DNA of 64,000 nucleotides from contig JADJVS010000016.1 in assembly GCA_016710465.1 (NCBI GenBank), forward strand, positions 62,001 through 126,000. The letters are read 5' to 3'. A program made the translations under genes and the position numbers. Source of the DNA: Sulfuritalea sp. (GTDB taxonomy: Bacteria > Pseudomonadota > Gammaproteobacteria > Burkholderiales > Rhodocyclaceae). Below the pieces are notes generated by a model that worked only from the letters and a program-made list of their open reading frames with translations, was not told the origin of the DNA and did not search any database. This document shows, one piece after another, positions 41,623-50,358 of this stretch; position 1 is the stretch's first letter; each line of letters begins with the position of its first letter.

Positions 41623-42267
41623 CTAGGCCTTCCGCCGCGCGGCACCGACCGCGATACGCGCCGGTGCCTCCCAGACGCCGCTGTCGAACCAACTGTCGCC
41701 GTCGAGCCAGGCGCGCAGCATGGGCAGGGAATCGAAGCCCCAGAACTGCCGACCATCGACGACGAAGGCGGGGACGCCGAAAATTCCCTGGCGGATCGCG
41801 GAGTCGGTGTTCTGCCCGAGTTCGACCTTCACCTCGCCGCCGGCTGGATCGCGCACGGGGGCCAGTGCCTGCGTCAGCGCGGCGATGCGCGCAGGATCGG
41901 TGGCATCGAGCCCGCCGCGCCAGACGTGATCGAAGATGGCCGTGCAGGCTTCGCGGCCGGGATCGCCAGCGGGCACCGTGGCTAGTGCCAGGCGCAGTAG
42001 GGCCAGCGGATTGAAGGGGTGGGCGGCGGGCAGGTCCAGTGCCACGCCATGCTCATGGGCCAGCCATTGCACCTGGCGGTAGGTCCAGTCGCGCTTGGCG
42101 GCAATCTCGGCCGGGCCGAGCTGGCCGTGGTGCTTAAGCAATGCGGCGAACAGCACCGGCTTGTAGCGGACATGGCAGTCGATGCCGGCCAGTGCTTCAG
42201 GTAACTTCGCGAAGGCCAGGTAGGCGTAGGGCGAGATGAAGTCGAGGTGGAAATCGATCTGCTTCAT
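41623..42267 (-). CDS. DsbA-fold 2-hydroxychromene-2-carboxylate isomerase family protein
   Basis: The 214-residue protein matches the NahD/HCCA isomerase group: FHLDFISPYAYLAF with the glutathione-contacting Ser, RYKPVLFAALLKHHGQLGP, KRDWTYRQVQWLA and a C-terminal GIFGVPAFVVDGRQFWGFD. These enzymes use glutathione to isomerise aromatic ring-cleavage intermediates. No naphthalene or other ring-dioxygenase genes are nearby, so the substrate is open. It is probably co-transcribed with the MarR gene just upstream. Confidence 0.88.
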   Translation of the reverse strand: MKQIDFHLDFISPYAYLAFAKLPEALAGIDCHVRYKPVLFAALLKHHGQLGPAEIAAKRDWTYRQVQWLAHEHGVALDLPAAHPFNPLALLRLALATVPAGDPGREACTAIFDHVWRGGLDATDPARIAALTQALAPVRDPAGGEVKVELGQNTDSAIRQGIFGVPAFVVDGRQFWGFDSLPMLRAWLDGDSWFDSGVWEAPARIAVGAARRKA

Positions 42268-42306
42268 CGTCGATGGCGGGTGATGGGCCGAGTTCCTAGC
42301 GTCGGC

Positions 42307-42777
42307 TCAGCGGTGCTCGGGGAATACCTTCTGCAGCAGGGTGATGAAGGTGGCGTGCTCCTGCTCGCTGAAATTCTGCAGCAGGCGCTTCTCGTGCTGG
42401 ACCACCTGGCGCTTGAGCTTCTTGAGCAGGACGCCGCCGGCCGCGGTGAGGCGAATGGCATTCGAGCGGCGATCGTGCAGGGCGACGCGGCGTTCGACCA
42501 GGCCGCGCTTTTCGAGATTGTCGATTACCGTGACCACCGTGGAGCGGTCGAGGTGCGTGGCGCGGGCGAGGTCGCTCTGCTTCATGTCCGGATTGGCCTC
42601 GATGATCACCAGCACGCCGAACAGGCCGGGGGTGACATCTTCTCCGCCCGGACCCTGGGAAAAATCCTTGAACAGGGCGATCTGCGCCATGCGCAACTGG
42701 TAGCCGATCAACTCGGGCAGCATGCCGAGCTGCGGATGCGTGCCCTTGGTGCTACCGGGGGGTTTGGCTGGACTCAT
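42307..42777 (-). CDS. MarR family transcriptional regulator
   Basis: The 156-residue protein has the MarR winged helix: MKQSDLARATHLDRSTVVTV, IDNLEKRGLVERRV and the wing HDRRSNAIRLTAAG. Regulators of this family commonly sense aromatic acids or their CoA esters. It precedes the isomerase gene and follows the CoA-ligase operon end, so it could control either. Confidence 0.9.
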   Translation of the reverse strand: MSPAKPPGSTKGTHPQLGMLPELIGYQLRMAQIALFKDFSQGPGGEDVTPGLFGVLVIIEANPDMKQSDLARATHLDRSTVVTVIDNLEKRGLVERRVALHDRRSNAIRLTAAGGVLLKKLKRQVVQHEKRLLQNFSEQEHATFITLLQKVFPEHR

Positions 42778-42810
42778 GATTCGGCTTCATTCGACTTTGA
42801 CGTGTCGCCG

Positions 42811-42855
42811 GAATGGCGATGCCGTCGGGGCCATCCCCGACGGCATCGCCATTTT
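42811..42855. terminator. Strong hairpin, probable terminator
   Basis: GGCGATGCCGTCGGGG at 42814-42829 pairs perfectly with 42834-42849 around the loop CCAT, and the stem extends by AAT/ATT. A TTTTAC run follows on the plus strand. It lies between the end of the AOR/CoA-ligase transcript and the MarR gene and is well placed to stop the former, though the T-run is better for plus-strand transcripts. Confidence 0.6.
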
Positions 42856-42920
42856 ACTTGGCATACTGCTTCAGCAGGGCAATTGCCGTTTCGCGCAGGT
42901 GAGAGTCCGTGAAAGCGTGG

Positions 42921-44213
42921 TCAGTGCTTGACGTGGAAGCGCTTGGCCTTCATTTCAAAGCGCGGCAAGGTATTGCGCGCCACGTGATGCACCCGTGGGC
43001 GGAAGGAAAGCATGGAATCCAGCTTGACCGCGAGCTGGTGCACCACTTCGGGATCGGCGCCTTCGCAGAGCTCGATCTCAATGTCCATCTCGTCCATCTG
43101 CTTGACCTTGTTCACCGTGATGCGGAACTCGTCGACCTCGACGAACTTGCGAATGATGTTCTCGACGCCGGCGGGGAAGACATTGACTCCGCGCACCGTG
43201 ATCATGTCGTCGGCGCGGCCGAGGATGCCGCCCTCGAAGCGCATGAAGGTCCGGCCGCAGTCGCAGCGATCGAGATTGGTCTTGACCAGGTCGCCGGTGC
43301 GGTAGCGGATCACCGGGAAGCCCCAGCGGCCAAGGTTGGTCAGCACCAGCTCGCCGCGTTCGCCCGGTGCGACGACAGCGCCGGTCAGCGGGTTGATGAC
43401 TTCGGCGATGTATTCGCTTTCGATCAAGTGGGTGCCTCCCGGCTGATGCTGGCATTCGAATGAATGGGCACCGACTTCCGAGGCGCCGGCGTGGTCAAAG
43501 CACTTCGCGGTCCACGAATCCTCGATGCGCTGCTTGGTTGACGGGATGCTGGCGCCCGGCTCGCCGGCATGCACCGTGGCCTTCATTGGAATGTTCGTCA
43601 GGTCGAAGCCGAGCTCGGTGGCCACTTCGGCCAGGCGCAGGGCGTAGGTGGGTGTGCAGCACAGCACCGTGGCGCCGACATCGCGCATCAGCTCCAGGCG
43701 CTGCTGCGAGTCGCGCCCGCCGCCGGGAATCATCACCGCGCCAATTTTTCGCGCGCCCTCGACGGCCGCCCAGAAGCCGATGAAGGGGCCGAAGGCGAAG
43801 GCCATGAACAGGCGGTCCGAGGCGGTGACGCCGGCACCGGCCAGGACGTGACCCCAGCAGCGGCCCCACCAGTCCCAGGACTCGGTGGTGTCGAGCACCT
43901 TGAGGGGGACGCCGGTAGTCCCCGAAGTCTGATGCATGCGCACGTAGGCTTCGATGGGATAGGTCAGGTTGGTGCCGAACGGGCCGTTGGCGGCCTGGTC
44001 ATCCATCAGCTCGCCCTTCTTGGTGAAGGGCAGGCGGGCGAGGTCGTCGATGCCGCGGATGTCGTCGGGGGTGACGCCGGCGGCTTTCCACTTGGCGGTG
44101 TAGAAGCCGTTGCGGCCCCACAGTTCCTTCGTCATTGCCTGCAGCTTGCCCAGTTGCAACTCGGCGAGCTGCTCGCGCGGCAGGGTCTCGGTAGCCTGGT
44201 CGAAATAGCTCAT
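42921..44213 (-). CDS. Phenylacetate-CoA ligase family (PaaK-like) protein
   Basis: The 430-residue ligase shows MHQTSGTTGVPLKVLDTTES, the AGEPGASIPSTKQRI segment, FDHAGASEVGAHSFEC and RYRTGDLVKTNLDRCDCGRT, all characteristic of the short PaaK subgroup of adenylate-forming enzymes. The substrate should be an aromatic or aryl-acetic acid. It begins 2 bases after the AOR stop, which makes it natural that it activates the acid released by that aldehyde oxidoreductase. Confidence 0.9.
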   Translation of the reverse strand: MSYFDQATETLPREQLAELQLGKLQAMTKELWGRNGFYTAKWKAAGVTPDDIRGIDDLARLPFTKKGELMDDQAANGPFGTNLTYPIEAYVRMHQTSGTTGVPLKVLDTTESWDWWGRCWGHVLAGAGVTASDRLFMAFAFGPFIGFWAAVEGARKIGAVMIPGGGRDSQQRLELMRDVGATVLCCTPTYALRLAEVATELGFDLTNIPMKATVHAGEPGASIPSTKQRIEDSWTAKCFDHAGASEVGAHSFECQHQPGGTHLIESEYIAEVINPLTGAVVAPGERGELVLTNLGRWGFPVIRYRTGDLVKTNLDRCDCGRTFMRFEGGILGRADDMITVRGVNVFPAGVENIIRKFVEVDEFRITVNKVKQMDEMDIEIELCEGADPEVVHQLAVKLDSMLSFRPRVHHVARNTLPRFEMKAKRFHVKH

Positions 44214-44215
44214 GC

Positions 44216-46540
44216 TCAGCCTCCCGCGATGATCGGAACCAGGGCGACGCGGTCGCCGCTGGCGATGCGCCTCGACGCCTCGCCGGAGAGGACCATTTCG
44301 CCATTGACCGCCACGTTCCATGACTTGTCGGCGAGATCGTCGGCGGCTTCCGGCAGCTTGTGCTGGATGGCTCGGCGCAGGGCGGTGATGTCGCTCACCG
44401 GCTCGTCGATCACCACTTCCTTTTCCGGAGCGCCGGGCAGCGGCTTGGGCAGTTCGACGCGGATGGCGAAGCCGGTGATCAGGCGCGACAGCTTCTCGTG
44501 CCATTCTGCGGCTGGCAGGCCCTCGGCGTTGAGGCCGGTGACGCCATAGAAGCGCTGCTTCATGGCCTCGAACTGTTCGCGGTCGATCTTCTCGCCCTTG
44601 AACGGGCCTTCGGTCAGCGGCTCCTCGAACCAGCGTTTGGGCAGCGTATCGTCCTTGGCGCGCAGGCCGCGGCGGAAGTTGAGCATGTGTTCAATGCCCG
44701 AGATGTTGCGGCCGATCTCGTCCATGCCGGCTTCCTCGAATTTCTGGCCGGTGAGCGAAGTGAGCTGCACGGCGAAATCGCCGGGATCGGGCAGGGTGGG
44801 CGAATTAAACAGCTTTGTATTGAAGCGGCACATGCCGACCGAATCGCCGACGGCGTAGTTGTTCTCGCATTTGCGGACCGCGTGCTCCTTGCCTTCGTAG
44901 CTGTTCGGCGCGGCGGAAACGACGCCGTTGTAGAGCGCGGTCTTGAAGGCCGGATCGTCGTTGATGCGGGCATTTATTTCCAGCGTGACGCGGTTCCTGA
45001 GGTGGTCCATGCCGCGCGTGGCGACCGAGAGGCCGAGGGCAAAGGCCTTGAGGATGCGGGCGTCGTGCGGGTCGGACTGGAACAGGCCCTTCACCGTCAG
45101 GCGATAGTCGAGTGCGGCGGCCGGATACTTGCCGCGTTCAACGGCGCGCGCCGAATCGGCGATGGTGTCGCCGAAGCCTTCGCGCTTCGCGGTCATGAAC
45201 AGCAGCTTTTCGATCGCCTCGTAGTTGCCCCAGGAGAGGTCCAGCCCGCCGGTATCCTTCTGCGTGATGATGCCGCGCTGGTAAAGCTCCATGGCCCAGG
45301 CGATGGACGAGCCGGTCGAAGAAGAATCAAGGCCGAGGTCGTTGAGGATGTTGTTGAGGCGCAGCACCTGCTCCGGTTCGGCGATGCCGATCAGCGGGCC
45401 GAACTTGCCCAGCGTGACGTACTCGGGACCGTCGCCCTTGTCGTACTTGTCGAATTTGCCGTCACCCTTGATGCCTTTGTAGTCGCGCGCCGCCGCATGT
45501 TCGACTTCGGCCTGGGCCTTGTCGTAGCTGGCGTTGCCGGTAAGGCCCTTGAGCGCCGCGGCGCCCCAGCCGCCATGGCCCTCGGGCAGCATGTCGTTCT
45601 GGTTGCGGCAGTGCACCGGGCAGAGGTAGCAGCCGTCCATGCCGGGCCGGTAGGGATCGAAATTGTCGGCGTCGAGCGACTCTTTCCAGCTTGTTTCCTG
45701 GTTGTTCTTGGCGCCCAGGGCGCAAAGCACGCGGCTGGGTTTGTAGAGGAAGGGCGTGCCGACCATTTTCAGCGCGTTCTTGATCACGCTGGTGGTGATG
45801 ATCTTCTTGCCGATCACCTTGTTGTATTTGGCCATCGGCTCCACCGGCTGCAGCTCGCGCGGGGCGCCGTGCACCATGATCGCCTTGAGTTTGAGCGAGC
45901 CCATCTTGGCACCGCCACCGCCGCGTGCCCAGATCGCCTTGATGCCACCCATGATGCCGGCGGACAGCACCTGGTTTTCACCGGCCGTGGTGATGCGCGC
46001 CATGGCCATGTCCTCGCGCTCGGTGCACTTGAAGTCGCGCTCGATGGCGGCGGCGATCTCCAGGTTGTCCATGCCGACATAGGGCGCGGCATCGACGAAT
46101 TCGACGTTTTCGTAGGCGATCTTCAGCAGCGTCCACGACGGCGCGCGGCCGAACATGACGAGGTGGTCGTAGCCATGGGTGCGCAGGAAGGACGGAAAGT
46201 AGTCGCCGCCGTTGGCGTCGAGGATGGCGTCGGACTCGGGCGAGATGCTGCTGAAATTGCCGCGCGTGGCCGAGGGCATGCTGCTGGTGAGGATGCCGGC
46301 GCCGAAGATCAGGGGGATTTCCGGATCGAGCGCGGCGCGCTCGTCTTCGAGCAGGTTGTAGAGCAGCCACATGTTGGCGCCGCGGCCGCCGAGAAAGTTC
46401 CTCATCACCTCCAGGGGCAGGTACTTCTTCAGCGTCGTCCTGCGTTCCAGGTCGACGAACAGCACGGCGCCCTGCGAGTTGTACTGCGGCACATCGTGCA
46501 GGCGCGCGGCCAGCCGGTCCAGCTTGTCCCTGATACCCAT
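44216..46540 (-). CDS. Aldehyde:ferredoxin oxidoreductase fused to a MoaD/ThiS-like domain
   Basis: The 774-residue tungsten enzyme oxidises an aldehyde to the acid and reduces ferredoxin. AOR signatures: LGGRGANMWLLYNLL, FGAGILTSSMPSATRGNFS, IMGGIKAIWARGGGGAKMGS, the cluster cysteines CYLCPVHC and a later SVGMCRFN. It is about 150 residues longer than classic AOR. The extra C-terminus (about 665-774) has the MoaD/ThiS beta-grasp look, with DKSWNVAVNGEMVLSGEA and RIASGDRVALVPIIAGG ending in Gly-Gly. It is followed by a CoA ligase and preceded by its ferredoxin. Confidence 0.88.
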   Translation of the reverse strand: MGIRDKLDRLAARLHDVPQYNSQGAVLFVDLERRTTLKKYLPLEVMRNFLGGRGANMWLLYNLLEDERAALDPEIPLIFGAGILTSSMPSATRGNFSSISPESDAILDANGGDYFPSFLRTHGYDHLVMFGRAPSWTLLKIAYENVEFVDAAPYVGMDNLEIAAAIERDFKCTEREDMAMARITTAGENQVLSAGIMGGIKAIWARGGGGAKMGSLKLKAIMVHGAPRELQPVEPMAKYNKVIGKKIITTSVIKNALKMVGTPFLYKPSRVLCALGAKNNQETSWKESLDADNFDPYRPGMDGCYLCPVHCRNQNDMLPEGHGGWGAAALKGLTGNASYDKAQAEVEHAAARDYKGIKGDGKFDKYDKGDGPEYVTLGKFGPLIGIAEPEQVLRLNNILNDLGLDSSSTGSSIAWAMELYQRGIITQKDTGGLDLSWGNYEAIEKLLFMTAKREGFGDTIADSARAVERGKYPAAALDYRLTVKGLFQSDPHDARILKAFALGLSVATRGMDHLRNRVTLEINARINDDPAFKTALYNGVVSAAPNSYEGKEHAVRKCENNYAVGDSVGMCRFNTKLFNSPTLPDPGDFAVQLTSLTGQKFEEAGMDEIGRNISGIEHMLNFRRGLRAKDDTLPKRWFEEPLTEGPFKGEKIDREQFEAMKQRFYGVTGLNAEGLPAAEWHEKLSRLITGFAIRVELPKPLPGAPEKEVVIDEPVSDITALRRAIQHKLPEAADDLADKSWNVAVNGEMVLSGEASRRIASGDRVALVPIIAGG

Positions 46541-46632
46541 TCGAGTCTCCTTGTTGCCGTCGCCTCGTGGCGACTGTGCTTGTCCGTCGATGTGCGCGGC
46601 TTGGGGCCGCGCGGTTCAAAGCCGTGCCGGGT

Positions 46633-46890
46633 TCAGGCGGCTTTCTGCGCCTTCAGCCGTTCGTACTTGGCCTGAAGTTCATCCTTGCTTTCCTTGTGCG
46701 CCGGATCGGGGACGATCGCGCGTACCGGGCAGACCTTGACGCATTGGCTGATCGCGAAATGGCCAACGCATTCGGTGCATTTGTCCGGGTCGATGGTGTA
46801 GATCTCGTCGCCGGCGGTGATCGCCTTGTTCGGGCAGGGCGCGAGGCAGACGTCGCAGGTGATGCAAAGGTCGTTGATGATGAGTGCCAT
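46633..46890 (-). CDS. 2[4Fe-4S] ferredoxin of the Allochromatium/Thauera type
   Basis: The 85-residue protein binds one cluster with CITCDVCLAPC (C9, C12, C15, C19) and the second with C38-x2-C41-x8-C50-x3-C54, the long spacing typical of the low-potential ferredoxins that serve benzoyl-CoA reductase in Thauera. A charged C-terminal helix follows. It lies between KorAB and AOR and should carry electrons from both. Confidence 0.92.
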   Translation of the reverse strand: MALIINDLCITCDVCLAPCPNKAITAGDEIYTIDPDKCTECVGHFAISQCVKVCPVRAIVPDPAHKESKDELQAKYERLKAQKAA

Positions 46891-46912
46891 GTCGTTTCCT
46901 TTTTGGGGCTAA

Positions 46913-46956
46913 GTCGGTTCTATTCCTGTGAGAGGTCGGTTCTATTCCTGTGAGAG
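46913..46956. repeat. Perfect 22-bp tandem duplication at a gene end
   Basis: Units 46913-46934 and 46935-46956 are identical; each starts GTCGGTTCTATTCC. The right unit contains the last codons and the TAG of the ferritin-like gene (LSQE-stop), so the left unit is a duplicate of the gene end lying in the 3' untranslated gap before the ferredoxin gene. Confidence 0.85.
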
Positions 46957-47472
46957 CGGAGGGTCGGGGTCGTCGAACGGCTTTTCGTCATCCGGCCCGC
47001 ACTTGTCGCGCCACTCTTCCAGCCAGGCGACATGCTGCAGTTCCTCGTCGGCGAATTGCCTGGCGAGCCGTCTCACTTCGCCGTCGCTGGTCTGGTTGGC
47101 GACATGGCTGTAAAACCCATACGCCAGCTTTTCGTGGTGCAAGGCCAGCAAGACGGCACCCTTGACGCTCATCTGGTAGCTGACGCGGTCGACGGCGATG
47201 GCTTCGGGACTTTCGCCGCCCCACTTGAAATCCCAGGGCGCGATGTGCGGCAGGTCCATCTCGGCGCACATCTCCTCAAGCTCGTCGAGGTGCTTCTGTT
47301 CGGCCTTCGCGAGGCGGCGAAAAATGCCGGCGACGTCGGCCTTGCGATGCATTTCCATCTGGTCGGCCAGCTCGCCGTAGCGCTCGGCGGCGTCGGTTTC
47401 CATTGCCAGTGCGTGGGCCAGCAATACGCCCAGGCTGTTGATGGGCTGATCCTGCGTGCTTCCTTCACTCAT
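46942..47472 (-). CDS. Ferritin-like diiron (rubrerythrin-type) protein
   Basis: The 176-residue four-helix protein has the diiron ligand patterns METDAAERYGELADQME, EQKHLDELEEM, HHEKLAYGFYSHVA and DEELQHVAWLEEW. It lacks a rubredoxin domain, so it is closer to erythrin/bacterioferritin-like peroxidases than to classic rubrerythrin. The start at 47472 fits; an in-frame upstream ATG is on the far side of a hairpin. Placed among oxygen-sensitive Kor, ferredoxin and AOR genes it probably removes peroxide or stores iron. Confidence 0.82.
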   Translation of the reverse strand: MSEGSTQDQPINSLGVLLAHALAMETDAAERYGELADQMEMHRKADVAGIFRRLAKAEQKHLDELEEMCAEMDLPHIAPWDFKWGGESPEAIAVDRVSYQMSVKGAVLLALHHEKLAYGFYSHVANQTSDGEVRRLARQFADEELQHVAWLEEWRDKCGPDDEKPFDDPDPPLSQE

Positions 47473-47488
47473 GGTGCCATTCCCCCAG

Positions 47489-47507
47489 CCCCTTCCCAAG
47501 GAAGGGG
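47489..47507. other. Hairpin in the korB-ferritin gap
   Basis: CCCCTTCC and GGAAGGGG form an 8-bp stem with a 3-base loop, 16 bases upstream of the ferritin-like start. There is no T-run on the minus strand, so it is more likely an mRNA stabilising or processing structure than a terminator. Confidence 0.45.
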
Positions 47508-47577
47508 GTGACTTTGGTGGGCCGCTGCGCGGCTACGTTAAATGACTTGCACCCCTTCGGGCGGCCGTGCGGAGTGC

Positions 47578-48420
47578 TCATAGTGCAAACCTCGCTTCGA
47601 GCTCGCCAATGGAGCCGTCGGTATTTTCAAACTCGGGGCGGTATGGGGGGCGCGAGCCCTTGTAGAGCACCTTGCCGACGTTGAAGCCGTCATCGGTCAT
47701 CAGGCGGCGCGCGGCGCGGGCGGCGTCGTCGGTGTAGTCCACCACGGCCGTGCGCACGATGTCGCGCCATTCCTGCTGCTCGGGACGGAATGTGACGCAG
47801 GGGCTCAGCACCTGCACCAGCGAAAAGCCCGGGTGACGGATGGCTTCGACCATGATTTGCGCCATATTTACTGGATCGGAGCTCGACACGCGGGCGATGA
47901 AATTGGCGCCGGAAGCCAGACCCACCACCAGCGGCTGGAAGGGATTGATGCCGGTGCCCTCCGGCGTCAGTTTGCTGCCTTCCCAGTCCGGCGCCGTGGT
48001 CGGCGAAGCCTGGCCCTTGGTCATGCCATAGACCTGGTTGTCCATGACGATGTAAGTCAGGTCGACATTGCGCCGGCAGGCGTGGAGGAAGTGGTTGCCG
48101 CCGATCGAGAAGCCGTCGCCGTCGCCGCCGGTGACCAGCACCGTGAGGTCGGGGCGGGCGAGCTTGAGGCCGGTGGCGACAGGCAGGGCGCGGCCATGCA
48201 CGCCGTGGAAGCCATAGACGCTGGTATAGGCCGGAATCCGTGACGAGCAGCCGATGCCTGAAACCACCGCCACTTCTTCCGGTGGCAGGGCCATTTCGGC
48301 CAGGGCGCGGGTGATGGCGTTGAGTACCGTGTAGTCGCCGCAGCCCGGACACCAGATCGGCTTCAGGTCGGACTTGTAGTCCTTGGCGAGGAACTTCTTC
48401 TTTTGCGCGCAGCTTTCCAT
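47578..48420 (-). CDS. korB: 2-oxoacid:ferredoxin oxidoreductase beta subunit
   Basis: The 280-residue thiamine diphosphate subunit has WCPGCGDYTVLNAI at the start, GIGCSSRIPAY, the cofactor motif GDGDGFSIGGNHFLHACRRN and MDNQVYGMTKGQ. With KorA it converts 2-oxoglutarate (or a related 2-oxoacid) to the CoA ester and reduces ferredoxin. In Thauera the homologous enzyme regenerates ferredoxin for benzoyl-CoA reduction. Its start overlaps the korA stop by one base (TGATG). Confidence 0.92.
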   Translation of the reverse strand: MESCAQKKKFLAKDYKSDLKPIWCPGCGDYTVLNAITRALAEMALPPEEVAVVSGIGCSSRIPAYTSVYGFHGVHGRALPVATGLKLARPDLTVLVTGGDGDGFSIGGNHFLHACRRNVDLTYIVMDNQVYGMTKGQASPTTAPDWEGSKLTPEGTGINPFQPLVVGLASGANFIARVSSSDPVNMAQIMVEAIRHPGFSLVQVLSPCVTFRPEQQEWRDIVRTAVVDYTDDAARAARRLMTDDGFNVGKVLYKGSRPPYRPEFENTDGSIGELEARFAL

Positions 48421-50165
48421 CAGGCGCTCCCGGCGGTAAGTAGCTTCAGTTGATCGAGGATCTGGTTCGGGCCGAAGGGCAGCGGGCCGCCCTGGTGCAG
48501 CGACACTGTCTTTGCCGGCAGATCGTAGAAGGCGCGCAGCATGCGGTAGAACTGGCCGCTGTGCGACTGCTCGACGACCACGGCGCGTTTGATGCCCTTC
48601 AGCGCCTCGGCCATTTTTTCCGGCTGCACCGGCGCGATCAGGCGCAGCGAAATCAGGCGCGCCTTGCCGCCGGCGTCCGCGTGACGTTGCAGGGCTTCGC
48701 GCGCCGGGCCGGTGGCCGAACCCCAGGTGATGATCGCCGTGTCGCCAGCGCCGACTTCCGAGTCGATGATTTCGGCCCAGTGGTCGCCATAGTTGAAGCC
48801 GGTGATCTTGCGCAGGCGCTTGTCCATCTGCGCCTGGTGGTCCGAGGCCTGCGAGGAGGGGGTGCCGAATTCGTTGTGCTCGAGGCCGTCGGCGGTGTGC
48901 GTCAGGCCCGGCGTGCCGGGGATGGCCATCGGCGAAACGCCGGAGCCGGTCATCGCATAGCGCTTGTAGCGCTGGCCCTCGACGGCTTGCCTGGCGACCT
49001 CGCGCTGGCCGATGAAGGCCAGTTCGGCAGGCTTGGGCAGGATGGCGCGGGCCTGGCCCATGGCCTGGTCGGTGAGCACCAGGGTCGGCACCTGCATGGC
49101 TTCCGCCAGATGCACGGCCCACTGGGTGGTGAACAGGCAGTCGGCCACCGAGTTGGCGGCGACCACGACATGTGGCGCGTCGCCGTGCAGGCCGTAGACC
49201 GCGATGTTGAGGTCGCTCTGCTCCGACTTGGTGGCGATGCCGGTGGAGGGGCCGACGCGCATCACGTCGACCACCACCAGCGGCACTTCGGCGGCGACTG
49301 CCAGGCCGAGCGATTCGATCATCAGCGACAGACCGGGGCCGGAGGTCGCGGTCATCGATGGCGTGCCACCATAGGAGGCGCCGATGATCTGATTGATCGA
49401 CGCCAGTTCGTCCTCGGCCTGCACCAGCATGCCGCCGACCTTGGCCAGGGATGGCGCGAGCCATTCGAGGACTTCGGTGGCCGGGGTGATCGGGTAGGCG
49501 GCGACGAAACGCACGCCGCCGCGGATCGCGCCCAGGCCTGTGGCCTCGTTGCCGGTGATGCTCCAGCGCGGCGTGGTGTCGACGGTGACGGCCGGCAGTT
49601 TCGGAATGGCGGGCAGGTTTGCGGCGGCATCGATGCCGGCGAAGAATGCGGCCATGCTGGCTTCGATCGCTGCCGTGCCTTTTTTCTTCAGCGCGCGTTC
49701 GACCACGATGCGCATGGCGGCCGGCGGCAGGCCGATCATCGCGGCGATGGCGCCCAGGGCGACCATGTTGGGGCGTCCGTTCTCGATGCCACCGGCGATC
49801 TCCGCCATCGGCAGCGCGGCCTGGCGCGGGTTATTCTTCAGCAAGCCGGCCGGGGCGTCGCCGTGGGCCGGGTCGCCGACAATCAGGCTGGCGGCAGTGA
49901 GCGGGATTTCGGCGGAGAAGCGCGTGATGTTGTCCCAGTCGATGGCCATCAGCAGATGGAAGCTGTCGTCGTGGGACATGATCGGCTCGGTGGCGAAACG
50001 CAGCATGGCGGCTGCTTCGCCGCCGCGGATCTGCGGCCCCGAGGAGCGGCTCATCAGCGCGTACCAGCCGGCGCGGGCGGCGGCATCGAGCAGCAGCGAT
50101 CCGGCGGTGACGACTCCGGCGCCGCCGCTGCCGGCGATGGTGAGCGAGACACTTTGCACTGTCAC
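48420..50165 (-). CDS. korA: 2-oxoacid:ferredoxin oxidoreductase alpha subunit (gamma-alpha fusion)
   Basis: The 581-residue protein fuses the gamma domain (IAGSGGAGVVTAGSLLLDAA, SRSSGPQIRGGEAAAM) with the alpha pyrimidine domain (AAYPITPATEVLEWLA, EDELASINQIIGASYGG, SGPGLSLMIESLGLAV). This is the KorA layout. GGAGGAAA precedes the ATG at 50165. It is the first gene of the Kor-ferritin-ferredoxin-AOR-ligase transcript. Confidence 0.92.
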   Translation of the reverse strand: MTVQSVSLTIAGSGGAGVVTAGSLLLDAAARAGWYALMSRSSGPQIRGGEAAAMLRFATEPIMSHDDSFHLLMAIDWDNITRFSAEIPLTAASLIVGDPAHGDAPAGLLKNNPRQAALPMAEIAGGIENGRPNMVALGAIAAMIGLPPAAMRIVVERALKKKGTAAIEASMAAFFAGIDAAANLPAIPKLPAVTVDTTPRWSITGNEATGLGAIRGGVRFVAAYPITPATEVLEWLAPSLAKVGGMLVQAEDELASINQIIGASYGGTPSMTATSGPGLSLMIESLGLAVAAEVPLVVVDVMRVGPSTGIATKSEQSDLNIAVYGLHGDAPHVVVAANSVADCLFTTQWAVHLAEAMQVPTLVLTDQAMGQARAILPKPAELAFIGQREVARQAVEGQRYKRYAMTGSGVSPMAIPGTPGLTHTADGLEHNEFGTPSSQASDHQAQMDKRLRKITGFNYGDHWAEIIDSEVGAGDTAIITWGSATGPAREALQRHADAGGKARLISLRLIAPVQPEKMAEALKGIKRAVVVEQSHSGQFYRMLRAFYDLPAKTVSLHQGGPLPFGPNQILDQLKLLTAGSA

Positions 50166-50257
50166 GTGTTTCCTCCTTGTTCTGGCGCATCGGCGGTGCC
50201 GCGCGACGCGTGTTCGGCCCTTCGGTGAGTGTTGCTGTTTAACCCTGACAGGAACGC

Positions 50258-50286
50258 AGAATAACCGCTTGAATGGTGGAAGTCAA
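50258..50286 (-). promoter_or_regulatory. Sigma-70 promoter of the korAB-AOR operon
   Basis: On the minus strand TTGACT (50286-50281) and TATTCT (50263-50258) are separated by exactly 17 bases. The predicted start leaves a leader of about 85 bases before korA. Confidence 0.65.
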
Positions 50287-50358
50287 ACGATTTGTAATCC
50301 ATCAGAAAAGCCTGATGCAGCCCGTGGTGGAGCGGGTTGGCGGTGAAAATGTATAGAC

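Noticed and set aside
42855..42917. Minus-strand frame ending LRETAIALLKQYAK just downstream of the PaaK-like gene
   Set aside because: It looks like a protein C-terminus but has no start codon of its own in the available space; at best a remnant.
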